Below are positions 23,796 to 33,375 of a stretch of DNA of 64,000 nucleotides, in pieces. Position 1 is the stretch's first letter; each line of letters opens with the position of its first letter. The position numbers and the translations under genes were made by a program. Under the pieces are notes generated by a model. That model saw only the letters and a list, made by a program, of their open reading frames with translations, was not told where the DNA came from and ran no database searches. This stretch comes from Litoditis marina (Eukaryota; Nematoda; Chromadorea; Rhabditida; Rhabditidae): NCBI GenBank assembly GCA_964036275.1, contig OZ038435.1, forward strand, positions 13,307,634 to 13,371,633, written 5' to 3'.

Positions 23796-24134
23796 ATAGG
23801 TCAAAATTGAAATACCGGAATGTTCCGGAATACAGTTAGCGAGTCCAACCGACGTTGAGAATGAGGTTTTCAGCTTGTGAAAAGTACAATGTGTTATACT
23901 TGAATTCCAACACTTTTTGCGTACAATTTCATCAATCTTGGCCTCTGCGTTACGTCGTTTCACTGGTGATTTCCGGCTTTCAACGTCTTGTTAGTTACCC
24001 ATTTTCCCTCGAGAAAGGAAACGTCCCTATTAACTATGAGGTTTATCAGTATATGGTGAGAAAATCATACTTTGAAACGAAAACTGAACTAGTTGAACTG
24101 CTATTTTGAATTACTTGTTAAATAATGGTCATAC

Positions 24135-24800
24135 CATTAGTAGGGTTGTTAATCAATTCCAAAAATCAAGTCAATTCCAATTCCAATTCTTTTTCGTTTC
24201 TCAAAAACCACTCAATTCCAATTCCAATACTTTTGCAATTCTCAAAACCACTCAATTCCAATTCCAATTCTTTTAGATTTTCAAAAACTGCTCAATTCCA
24301 ATTCCAATTCCCATCCATTCCTCGAAATTGCCGATTTTCAATTCCAATTCCATTGGAATTGATTGGAATTGATTAGAATTGATTAGAATTGACTGTGTAT
24401 CCAACTTAATGTCAGTTTTTTTTTTCTCAAAAAACGAAAAGAAACAATGTTCACTTTGGTTCCATTGCACAAGAGACATAAGGAACAATGGTAATTTAGT
24501 GATGAACAAGGAAAATCAGCATGGAATTGTAAATCAATTCTGAATAAATTCTGGGAGAAAATCAAGTCAATTCCAATTCCAGTTGTTCTGATATACGAAA
24601 GAATTGGAATTGCAATTCCAGAAATTTTTTGACATACAAAAGAATTGGAATTGCAATTCCAACTATTTTCCACATACAAAAGAATTGGAATTGCAATTCC
24701 AATTTATTTCGACAGACAAAAAGAATTGGAATTGCAATTCTTTTGGATGATTATCTCAATTCTATCAATTCCAATTCCAATTCCAATTCCACTTCTAACA
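24135..24800. repeat. CAATTCCAATTCC array with internal inversion
   Basis: The left part has four blocks of CAATTCCAATTCCAATTC separated by TTTT..CTCAAAA.CACT. Around 24351-24395 the strand sense switches to GGAATTGATTGGAATTGATT. The right part (24597-24750) has four blocks of AAAGAATTGGAATTGCAATT about 50 bp apart, joined by TTT.GACATACA. The array ends with TCCAATTCCAATTCCAATTC. The units are self-complementary, so either strand could form long hairpins. Confidence 0.85.
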
Positions 24801-24879
24801 AGCCTAACCATTAGACATTAGACGGATAGCTACGATTGATTGAAATTGTGACGAACTCATGGCGATCAAAGTAGACATC

Positions 24880-25022
24880 AAATATACTCTGTTTCACAAA
24901 TCGATGTTCTTCTACAGTAATTCATCACATATTCAGAAGGCTCATTATCATTATGAAAAAGAGATTCCATATTTTTCGAGTTTGTAGTAGTAAGAGTGCA
25001 GAAGACACTACTACGAATTGGA
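24880..25022. repeat. Repeat family F, left-hand part
   Basis: ATACTCTGTTTCACAAATCG ATGTTCTTCTACAGTAATTC through ATTCAGAAGGCTCATTATCA to GTTTGTAGTAGTAAGAGTGC matches the left and middle of 27872-28107. It is followed directly by a SINE-like unit. Confidence 0.6.
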
Positions 25023-25039
25023 AAAGTTTGTAGTAGTGC

Positions 25040-25200
25040 CTTCGCTTGCAAACTGTGTACGCACACATGTCTTCGATTCCAAAGCTTCACGGTTGTGTGG
25101 TCTAATAGCGAAGTGGTTAGCGCCCTGCTACAAAACTTTTGCTCGCAGGTTCGATTCCGGCAAGAGACAGAAGTTTATCAGTTTGGAATTCACTATGCAC
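25040..25200 (+). mobile_element. tRNA-derived SINE, copy 1
   Basis: The order is TGTACGCACACATGTCTTCG, TTCCAAAGC, then a tRNA-like head: TAATAGCGAAGTGGTTAGCG (A box TAGCGAAGTGG), CCCTGCTACAAAACTTTTGC, and TCGCAGGTTCGATTCCGGC (B box GGTTCGATTCC), then AAGAGACAGAAGTTT. The same order appears inverted at 26138-26250, which defines a family. Both internal RNA polymerase III promoter boxes are intact. Confidence 0.75.
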
Positions 25201-25997
25201 TTTATTTGTGTTGAAGAAAATATATTTCGTTTGTCAATATCATGCTAACGTCCTTGAGAACTGGGAATGAAGATACGTGTGATACAGGATAGAGGTCATA
25301 TATATGATAGTCGATGAAACATCAAACCATTGTCTATGAACCCATTCTCTCAGAAACACGTTTTCCCATCATAAAGTCACACGTTATCGCTCGTTCGCTT
25401 CGTAATCTGTCAGTATTACTATGTTTCCGACACGTTTTGTACAAACTATATACATCCGTAATGAAGCACTGAAGCGCGCAAGCTTGCTTCGACATTTCTT
25501 AAAGTATTTAGCTGTCATTATTCAGATGCTTTGGCGTGAACTTTGAGACTTAGCCCTAATCTAAGTCCCGGTTCAAAATACAGTCCATTATCTAAATTAG
25601 CGATTAAGCGATTTTTGTATAGACTTATTTCTGAGTGAGACAGTAAAGAATGTTCACTTATCTAGTGATGAAATGTGCGAAGTTCAAAATATCTCGTAGA
25701 GATTTGTTTACGTTGCAGTCTAACAGTTGTTCTACCATGTATTACAAAACTTCTCAATGCTATATTGAAACAACTAACGACAACCCTCAAGATATTAATG
25801 AAACTCATGAAACGAAAAACTCTGTTTCTGAAAACGGTATTCTGAAAACTCTGTTTCTGAAAACGGTATTCTGAAAACCAAATGTTTTCTGTTTTGTAGC
25901 ACAACTATATACTAGATAACTTGATCAAGTGTTTGCCTTCGAACATTGTGTTAAAACATATTCATTGAGTTATCATTGATTTCACAACGTTTATACT

Positions 25998-26100
25998 GTT
26001 TTCATTTGCACAGTCACGTGAAACATGTTGAACACAGCAGGACTCAGAAACGTGCGATGCAGAACTGCACGATTTCTCATTGGAATGCTAACTTAACGTA
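25998..26100 (+). repeat. Repeat family E, copy 1
   Basis: CACAGTCACGTGAAACATGT TGAACACAGCAGGACTCAGA AACGTGC…GCACGATTTCTCATTGGAAT matches copies at about 31100, 43925 (inverted), 52325 and 57470. Family nature and function are unknown. Confidence 0.7.
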
Positions 26101-26137
26101 ACTAATCGACTTGTTCTAGTATAGGGGGTGCCAATAT

Positions 26138-26250
26138 TATTCGCCGGAATCGAACCTGCGAGCAAAAGTTTCGTATCTGGGCGCTAATCACTACACTATT
26201 CGATCACATAACCGCCACGCTTTGAAATCGAAGAAATGTGTGCGTACACA
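26138..26250 (-). mobile_element. tRNA-derived SINE, copy 2
   Basis: The minus strand reads TGTACGCACACATTTCTTCG, TTTCAAAGC, ATAGTGTAGTGATTAGCGCC, CAGATACGAAACTTTTGCTC and GCAGGTTCGATTCCGGC. It is collinear with 25040-25200, including sequence outside the tRNA-like part. The B box is intact. Confidence 0.75.
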
Positions 26251-27871
26251 ACGGAAAGGGAGATATACAGTACCCTCCCGCCTTTCCATTGGCGACGACT
26301 ATACATATTTTGTGGCTGATCGGCTCTGGCGATCAGCGAGTATCACGTGAAAACCATCTGTCTAACGATCCTTTTTGGTCGTTCTATGGGTTTCGGTTTC
26401 GCTGTACAAACCGAACACGAAGTGATGTGATTGTTTGTACAGTAAAAAGCAGTGCATGAAGAAGTCAACTAATCAACAGTAGTCATAAATATCGCTCCTA
26501 GACAACTCTGGCGCGGTAGCAATCCCTCAGAAAAACTTCATGAGATATGAGCCATATCTCACCAACTTCTCATGAAATTACATTGATTGCTATGCTTCAA
26601 CGTTAAGAGTTCACGAGTAGCTCATGAGGTGTTCATGAGATTCTCATGACGAACTCATATGAGTCTCTCATGATGTTGAAAGAAATGCTACGCCTCCTGA
26701 TTTTCATCGTCTCCCCAATCACCATAAGGTTACGGTGTATATCACTTCCGGCTGTGTAGTATTTGAGAAAGCGTCGCCTCTTAGTGCCTGCAAATCTAAG
26801 CGGTATATCTGCTAATTACACATTGATGGAAATGTCTCCCGGTGTATGTACAGTTTATACTTTATGTGTAAAGTAACACTATTGTCTTATGTACGTGTGC
26901 TATTTCGTACGCGAGAGGGTTTCTCGAACCTCAACACCTCTTTCTCTTTCACTATGTCTGTCTTCTCTTCACTCTCTTTAGTTTAATTCTGATCTTTTTC
27001 TAACCTTTTTCCCTGACTTTTTAACCTATGAGAGATAACATGAGAGATAACATAGGACGAAAAAAGCGCCTCTTTTCTTACGCACGCTATGAGTTAACAA
27101 AAGATTTGTAGATCCATAGCATCCCTAATGGAACTTCTTCGAAATCTCATGAACACGTTTCTTCAGCCAAGTACACTACGAATCCACGATATCCAGCGAA
27201 CTCCGACTATATCATGTCTTTGAAAATCATTCCAGTTAATGCGCAGTCCTGGATGATTGATACGCAGCGATTTCGGCATTCATTATCCCATACTTTCTCT
27301 TCATCCACATTACTTTTACGAGAGACCCTCTAGAATCATGTAAAAGTACAACACAATTGGTTTTTCGGGTTTTTTTTTCGTAATAACCTCTCATAGACTG
27401 CAAGAGGTGTTGAACAAAAATCTAGACGAGAGAAAGAGATAGAGAGACAGAGGAAGAGGAAGAGGAAGAGGAAGAGAGGAGGATATCCTGATTGTTTTTT
27501 TAGTTTGTGATAACTATTAATGACTTCAATCTCACTTCATTTTCTCCTTCAAAGCTTGTTGATCGCGTCATTATCTCGCTCGTCTAATGTGGATAATCAG
27601 CTGATATATGTTCTATACTATCAGTCCTAGTTCACATATATCTTCCCCCATGATGACATAATAATACGACCGGTTGGGAGAGGGGTTACCCACGCCGTTC
27701 TTAGTTGTTCACACGTATTCCAGTGTTTCCTTCTAAGTCTTGCTAAGGTGGTACATTCCTTCTATTCAGTTCACAAATTTTGTATGTATTTCGAACTTGT
27801 GATAACACGATCGTCCCTTGCAAACCTCAGTTGTCTATTGGGTATATGGCTGACCAGGGAGCACAGCAGAG

Positions 27872-28107
27872 TATAGTCCGTTTCACCAATCAATGTCCTT
27901 CTACAGTAATCTCTAAATTATTCAGGAGGCTTTTTCTAATGAATAAATTATTATTTTGCTTTCAAACTCTCAGAGTTTGTAGAAGTGAGGGTAGAACACA
28001 GAATAGCAAAGTTTGAAATTATTCCAAAAACATCAGACTACGAAACGCTGACCTGGAAGTTTGCGCAGATTACTGTAGAGGGTTATAAGTGCGTGGAACA
28101 GACTATA
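27872..28107. mobile_element. MITE family F, full copy
   Basis: TATAGTCCGTTTCACCAATC AATGTCCTTCTACAGTAATC at the left is the near-complement of GATTACTGTAGAGGGTTATA AGTGCGTGGAACAGACTATA at the right. This gives inverted repeats of about 40 bp around a 155 bp core. The TATA termini suggest a TA-targeting (Tc1/mariner-like) non-autonomous element. Confidence 0.8.
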
Positions 28108-28222
28108 CGTTTGCTAGAAGATCCCGGCACATTTATCCCATACTGCGTCTCTCGCTCTGCCGCACTCTTTCTTGTCTCTAACATCCCGGCGAAATATGTA
28201 AGAGCAGCCGGCGTAGCAATCC
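28108..28222. mobile_element. MITE family B, truncated copy
   Basis: TTGCTAGAAGATCCCGGCAC ATTTATCCCATACTGCGTCT is followed by a rearranged core (CTCTAACATCCCGGCG…ATGTAAGAGCAG). The right arm is missing. It abuts the family F MITE directly. Confidence 0.65.
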
Positions 28223-29499
28223 CCCCAAAGCCAACCAACTCTCACATATATGTCGCTGATGTACCTCACGGAGATGCCAAATGGCCAAATTGACTATCAC
28301 ATGAGGTCAAACGTCACAAAACGTAGCAAAAACTCTCCGTCTCTGCTTTGTGCACTCTTTTTCATGAAACCGATATTAAATACGGCGCAGGCTGAGGGGT
28401 GGTGACATGCATTTCGTTGGTGAAAACACAAGTTGCTCGCATAATTGATGGCTCATTATCTTATGGATTGACTTCATTTTTCAAATGATATCAAGAGAAC
28501 AAGTTTAAAATAGGGTATAAATTGAAATTGACCGATGAATTAAGAGTTTAAATAATATCAAAATAATGCCGAAATAACTGAGTGCTTTATTGAACACCCA
28601 AAACTGAAAATGTATCTTTCACAAAATTCTTCGCAAATCCACTCAATTCGCACTGAACATCCAACAACCCAAAATTTAGCCACTTGCATTCCTACGGAGA
28701 CTGCTACAAGAAGACAAAAAATCTTGAGTCCGTTTTTCTAACGAGAATACTTATCGGGGAGGTTTGAATTGTTTGCTTCAGATTATGATTCTCTATCAGA
28801 GAGAGAATGCAAAACTTTTTTTTTCGAGAAGTTAAAGTTTGCATCAGGAAAGGGCACTGGTTTGAATGTGTAGTAAGAGTTGGAGTAGAAATGACGTGAA
28901 CTATATAACGCGATTCAAGAATTTAATCAATCAAGGAATCATACTTGAAAAACCAAGTTTTCAACTTCACCTAACTACTTTATTTACGAATATAATTTAC
29001 ACATGACATTAATACAGAACTAAAACTAGCTCGTCTTACTTTCAGTCTTAATTTCATAATTCGCACGCTTTCTATTTCAGTCATTCGAATGCGAAAATCT
29101 ATGTAAATTGAGCGAGGTTCCAATAAGTTTTCTATTCTCTTCCAACAAAGTACAAACCAAACTACAATAATCATCCGAAAAAGGTCATTCAAAACGAGCC
29201 AACCCGCGTGGTAAACGTATCTAAAACATACTAGGTGCGGTTTTTTCCGGCACACGAGCACCCTCCTGTTTTAATGCACTCTCTATGCGCACTTTCGCTT
29301 GAAATCGACATTATGTCCATTCTTTGAGGTTATGAGCAGAAAGTACGCTCCATGAGAAGTTCCAGCACCCACAATCGATACTAATGGTTTAGGATAGGAG
29401 AAAGTTGATAGAGTTCGGTGAGGTACCTCGATGAGAGATGATATGAGCTAGCTGATCGGTTTCGGGGGGATTGCTACGCCGGCTGAGAAAAAGCGTGGG

Positions 29500-29549
29500 T
29501 TTGGGGAGACGCAGGATGTGATGAAGGGGCCGGGATCTTCTAGCATACA
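29500..29549. mobile_element. MITE family B, right-end fragment
   Basis: GGAGACGCAGGATGTGATGA AGGGGCCGGGATCTTCTAGC ATACAT is the right arm only. It is cut by, or abuts, the family C element that begins at 29550. Confidence 0.7.
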
Positions 29550-29785
29550 TATAGTTCGTCTCATTCCCACTGAGACCCATTGGCATCTTGCCAATATTTT
29601 TGGAAGACTATTTATTAGAGCAAACGTGAATGTTGTGGAGACATTTTCCGTTCACGTGTTCTTATGGAACTGGACAACCGCTAACAAAAATTTGCAGTAT
29701 TTTGAAGAACACTAAAGTAGTGGAAAATAGTCGTGAATATTCATTGGCACGCTGCCAAGTCTCAGTAGGAATGAACAGAACTATA
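29550..29785. mobile_element. MITE family C, copy 2
   Basis: Starts TATAGTTCGTCTCATTCCCA CTGAGACCCATTGGCATCTT GCCAA and ends TTGGCACGCTGCCAAGTCTC AGTAGGAATGAACAGAACTATA. It shares the internal phrase GTTCTTATGGAACTG with copy 1 at 12598-12834. Confidence 0.8.
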
Positions 29786-30615
29786 CTCTGTACGACGTAT
29801 ATGGCTCTATCTCACTACGCTTGTAGTTCGATCTCAAATAGTCTCGGTTAAGGTTTGATCAAGCTACAACGGAGCTACGGTCACGTTTGCGCCTCCCATT
29901 AATGGCGTTGCGCTTCCCAAACTTTCATGGTTCTGAACAGCAAAACGACTTTCAATTGTTCGTATATTGAAAGTACAACTATAGGATTGAGCACACCGTT
30001 GTGGACACCGTACCAACGAATTTGTGAGCGGCGGGGTTCATCATCGAGGGGTCATCCAGTCTGCGTATCATTGATCTACACACTCTCTCAACTGCTGGCC
30101 AGTAATCAACGACCATTTGGTGTTTTTATGGGGAAAATGGTGACTATAATATCGAGAAGTACTCAGAACTCAATATCAATTTCTCTACACTTCAAATCTC
30201 TGTACATTGTTTGTCTTCTGATTCCCAATAATGTTGTTCATTGAGAGTAACAACCCACATTCCAACATTACTCGCAATCATTTCATCTCCCGAACTCTAT
30301 TTTGATGTCACAGGACCGGTCCCAACAATGAAATTGTTCATATTGTTTTCCATGCCAGATTTGCAACGATGTTTATAAATTCTTGTCGAGTGTACCTTCG
30401 TTTGTGACAGTAATACACTCTTCGTAAAGTTGTTTATAGAACTATCTTGCACTTCTGATGTCAATAGGGCTTGCTCTTTCCGAAACAAGTTATGCAGTGC
30501 ATGTTCCCCTGTTACCTCGTGATTGTAGTTTGATGTGTGACCGTAGTTGGGTTTCGGCTAAAACTGGAAATAGTGGTGCTCAGAATGATTAGCGCCAATT
30601 TTCTGCAATGGCCAG

Positions 30616-30745
30616 CTACAAAAACGAGAGAGCATGCAGGTCCATGACGCGCAGACAGGCTAAGACAGTCTGCATCTCTCTGACCTGCACACTCTCTCGT
30701 TCAGCCAATAAAAAAGTGGCTGGCCAATTGGCTGGGAATTGTCTG
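30616..30745. mobile_element. Repeat family D, copy 3 (fullest)
   Basis: ACGAGAGAGCATGCAGGTCC…GACAGGCTAAGACAGTCTGC…CTGACCTGCACACTCTCTCG forms an inverted repeat, followed by GGCTGGCCAATTGGCTGG. It shares arms with the copies in introns 3 and 9 of the lectin gene. Confidence 0.65.
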
Positions 30746-30934
30746 AGTGCATGTCAGAATCAAACTACAAGAAAGATTGGTCACTTTCTCGGATTCTCCA
30801 TTCGAAAAAATTCGATCTGACTCGAAATGTGCGAAAGAGAAGCAATAGTTATATCAACAGAGCTCAATGAGAGCTGCTTAGTGATCACGTGATACGATCA
30901 TGCATAAATTAGAGATCTTAGACCCTATGTATGT

Positions 30935-31080
30935 ACATCCTTGCCTCTTCATTCCAATCTGCGTCTCTTCCAAACATGTGCTGTTTCTCGACGTCTACAT
31001 TCCGCCGGGATACGAGTTCCGCAAAATTTGCTCAAAGTGATAGTGCAGGATGGGATGAATGATCTAGCACACGTACTCAG
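30935..31080. mobile_element. MITE family B, diverged copy
   Basis: CCTTGCCTCTTCATTCCAAT CTGCGTCTCTTCCAAACATG TGCTGTTTCTCG…CCGCCGGGATACGAG…GTGCAGGATGGGATGAATGA TCTAGCACACGTACTCAG. Both arms are recognisable but eroded. Confidence 0.65.
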
Positions 31081-31089
31081 AACAGAAAA

Positions 31090-31212
31090 ACACTTATATA
31101 CTGTTAGTCAATTGCACATTCACGTAAAACATGTTGAAAACAGCATAAAATTTGCAATCAGAAACGTGCAATCACAAAGTACACAAAGCCTCATTAGAAT
31201 GCCAACTCACTT
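31090..31212 (+). repeat. Repeat family E, copy 2
   Basis: TATACTGTTAGTCAATTGCA CATTCACGTAAAACATGTTG AAAACAGC…CAGAAACGTGCAATCACAAA GT…CCTCATTAGAATGCCAAC. It follows a family B MITE directly. Confidence 0.7.
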
Positions 31213-32602
31213 ATCAATATACTTCCAGTATATCGAATGTAAAGTACACATTCTTCTAAACTCCAACCAATCATTACACATTTTCATTCTCATGAACTTA
31301 GTTTACCCTGTGAATGTATAACATTCGATCTTTACTTTAACTAGTTTGTCGACCGGGAAACACTTTTTTCATGTGCCGCGCTGTTACAGTACCCATCAGT
31401 TATCTCTGCGAGAGTGTAATATAGAAGTGTTGACATTCGAAACAATTACAATTGTTCATTTATTCCTTGGAGAACCTGTTTAATGATCAAATGTTGACTG
31501 AAAAATTGCAAAACAATCTCGGAATATCTATTCTAGTGACTTCTAATAATCACATGCGATGTGAATGTTTACGTGAGTAGGTGAAATAACACGAGATAGG
31601 CGACAAAGTTACTGTAATTTTTACAATATGTTCTTTTATGCTCATTCAAGGTGATTAATGATTAGTTAGGGTAGATTGGAATCATTTCTAACAATGTGGG
31701 TCCGGCTCCACCATACTGTGCCTCCGTGCACCTTCACTTTTTTTGAAAATTTCTGTTCCCACTTTTAAGTTGATTGAAAAGTACACAGTTTACAGTCAAC
31801 ATTGCCAACTTTTTTTTCTAAGTTGGATTCCCTTTAAGTGATAGCGGTGTTTCATAGCTCAAACTTCAGTTTATAGTAGATAAGTTTCAAGTTGAAGACA
31901 GTGCATGCTCGGACTGACGTATTTGCAAGGTCGCTCGCACTTTTGTTTTTTTTGCGTGTACTATTCAGTTTTCTACCTTCAGTAAAACTAACTATCTAAG
32001 ACCTTTATTAAAGTGTTTCCCTTAGCTATCAATGTCGGTAAAACATAGAAGATCACAGTCAATAAATAGTACACTAGTATTGATTCAAGTTTCTGCTTAC
32101 TTTTCAAGTTTTTAGCCGGATTGCTAAGTCGAACAATCTCCATTAGGGAGACCATCCTCGAAACCACGCTGTCCACGTGAAAGTCACGTGCTTGTTCGAT
32201 AGTTCTTTTCGCCGTTTCAGTTACCTGCGTAGAATCAGTTTACACTGAACTTCCGTCCGTTCTCTGTCTGGGAAACAATTGAGAGAGAAATTAGTCATGG
32301 TTTGGGTCGAATCGCCGATAAAACCCTAGAAAACAACCTTAAAACCGACCAAACTTGAAACAACCTCAAAACCGACCAAACTTGGGTGTTTCAGGAAATT
32401 TAGTAAGTCCTATCTTTAAGCAGACGGTTACACTATCGACAATTTGCAAAAAACTGATAGTGAATCAACGCGTTTTCATGAAATTAAGGGTTTTGGGAAT
32501 TCGAACTTTAATCAGAAACACGTACGGTAACCAGCATTGAAAAAAGAGCTCCCCGAAACCCATCGAGCTGAGTTTGGCATCATTTCCTGAAAACCTCAAC
32601 CA

Positions 32603-32764
32603 GAGTACGTATGCTAGAAGATCCCGTCACCTTCATCCCATCCTGCGTCTCCGCAAACATACACTGTTTCTCTGCTCTTACTTCTTGCCGGGATGTAAGA
32701 GACGAGAAATAGTGAGGCAGGGCGAGAGACGCAGGATGCGTTGAAGGTGCCGGGATCTTCTAGC
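32603..32764. mobile_element. MITE family B, copy (well preserved)
   Basis: The left arm GAGTACGTATGCTAGAAGAT CCCGTCACCTTCATCCCATC CTGCGTCTC is complementary to the right arm GAGACGCAGGATGCGTTGAA GGTGCCGGGATCTTCTAGC. Length and centre match 23330-23502. Confidence 0.85.
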
Positions 32765-32931
32765 GAATTTCATATTTCATTCATATTTATTCTTTCACGT
32801 CGTTTCGTTACGAGGCGGTGATCATCATACATGTCACAGATCTTTGTAGTAGCAGTTTCTTCTGAGTTGATTTTGGTCCCTCCTTCATTGAAGACATCAT
32901 GGTGGATTATCGAATGGCATTGATCCAGTGA

Positions 32932-33197
32932 CATTAGAAAAAACAAAATGTAAATGTTATTGTGTTAATAGAGAATAAGTTAATGGACTAGCATGTTTAA
33001 ATACGTTATAATTAGGTTAACAGTAATCTAAGAAGAAAAGAAAAATTTTCTTATATTAATTAAAATTTATTGGTTAAATTTTGTTTGCATCGTTTCGCCG
33101 TTAAATCTCGACGATGCTATTCTAGTTGGTGGTTACGGCATCTTCAGGAGATTCCACCAACTAGAATTTAATTGAATTCGAACGAGTTAATGTATAT
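32932..33197 (-). repeat. Penelope pseudo-LTR, downstream copy
   Basis: A direct repeat of 37086-37351; I see no difference over 266 bp. It begins CATTAGAAAAAACAAAATGT and ends GAACGAGTTAATGTATAT on the plus strand. It contains the structured motif described at 33087-33167. Identity between the two copies implies recent insertion. Confidence 0.93.
33087..33167 (-). ncRNA. Hammerhead-like core with permuted strands in the pseudo-LTR
   Basis: Read on the minus strand (the element's sense). First comes a 14-nt arm (33167-33154), AAUCUC (33153-33148), CUGAAGA (33147-33141), U, GCCG (33139-33136), UAA, then the 14-nt complement of the first arm (33132-33119). After one A follow GCAUCG (33117-33112), UC, GAGAUU (33109-33104), UAA, CGGC (33100-33097), GAAA and CGAUGC (33092-33087). 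The paired arms equal hammerhead stems I (6 bp), II (4 bp) and III (6 bp) around CUGANGA, GAAA and GUC. The strand order differs from the classical fold, and one extra U follows CUGAAGA. Catalysis is inferred only; cleavage would fall between 33110 and 33109. Confidence 0.55.
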
Positions 33198-33375
33198 AAA
33201 AACACAAAACAAAATGTTATACCTGTATCCTATCGAGGGAGGGGGCAGGGTGGCTAGACTAGAGAATAATGTGTGTTTATGGGTTTGGCACCCTTTATAT
33301 ACCCTGTTTTTGATCTTGATCTGTAGTTTGCTCTATGATCACATGATAAGGGTTGTTTGTGTCAACTAAAAACAT

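Larger units (their letters stand above)
21905..32931. other. 11 kb gene-poor interval dense in short repeats
   Basis: No exon chain or domain could be supported on either strand. The interval holds tRNA-like SINEs, fold-back elements, at least four MITE families and an ATTCCA array, each listed separately. Short open frames (for example 26238-26459 and 28980-29261 minus) have no family motifs. The stretch 26500-27500 has scattered TCATGAGA palindromes, GAGGAA repeats and pyrimidine tracts but no gene; 31216-32600 shows nothing I can identify. Confidence 0.6.

Noticed and set aside
24135..24800. CRISPR-like array
   Set aside because: Short, imperfect, self-complementary simple repeats without unique equal-length spacers, in a nematode genome.
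25040..25200. Functional tRNA gene
   Set aside because: A and B boxes are good, but acceptor and anticodon arms do not form properly, and an inverted relative shares flanking sequence. A SINE is the better reading.
26238..26459. Small gene in a 73-codon frame
   Set aside because: It starts inside the SINE-like repeat, has no recognisable motif, and no splice or signal features.
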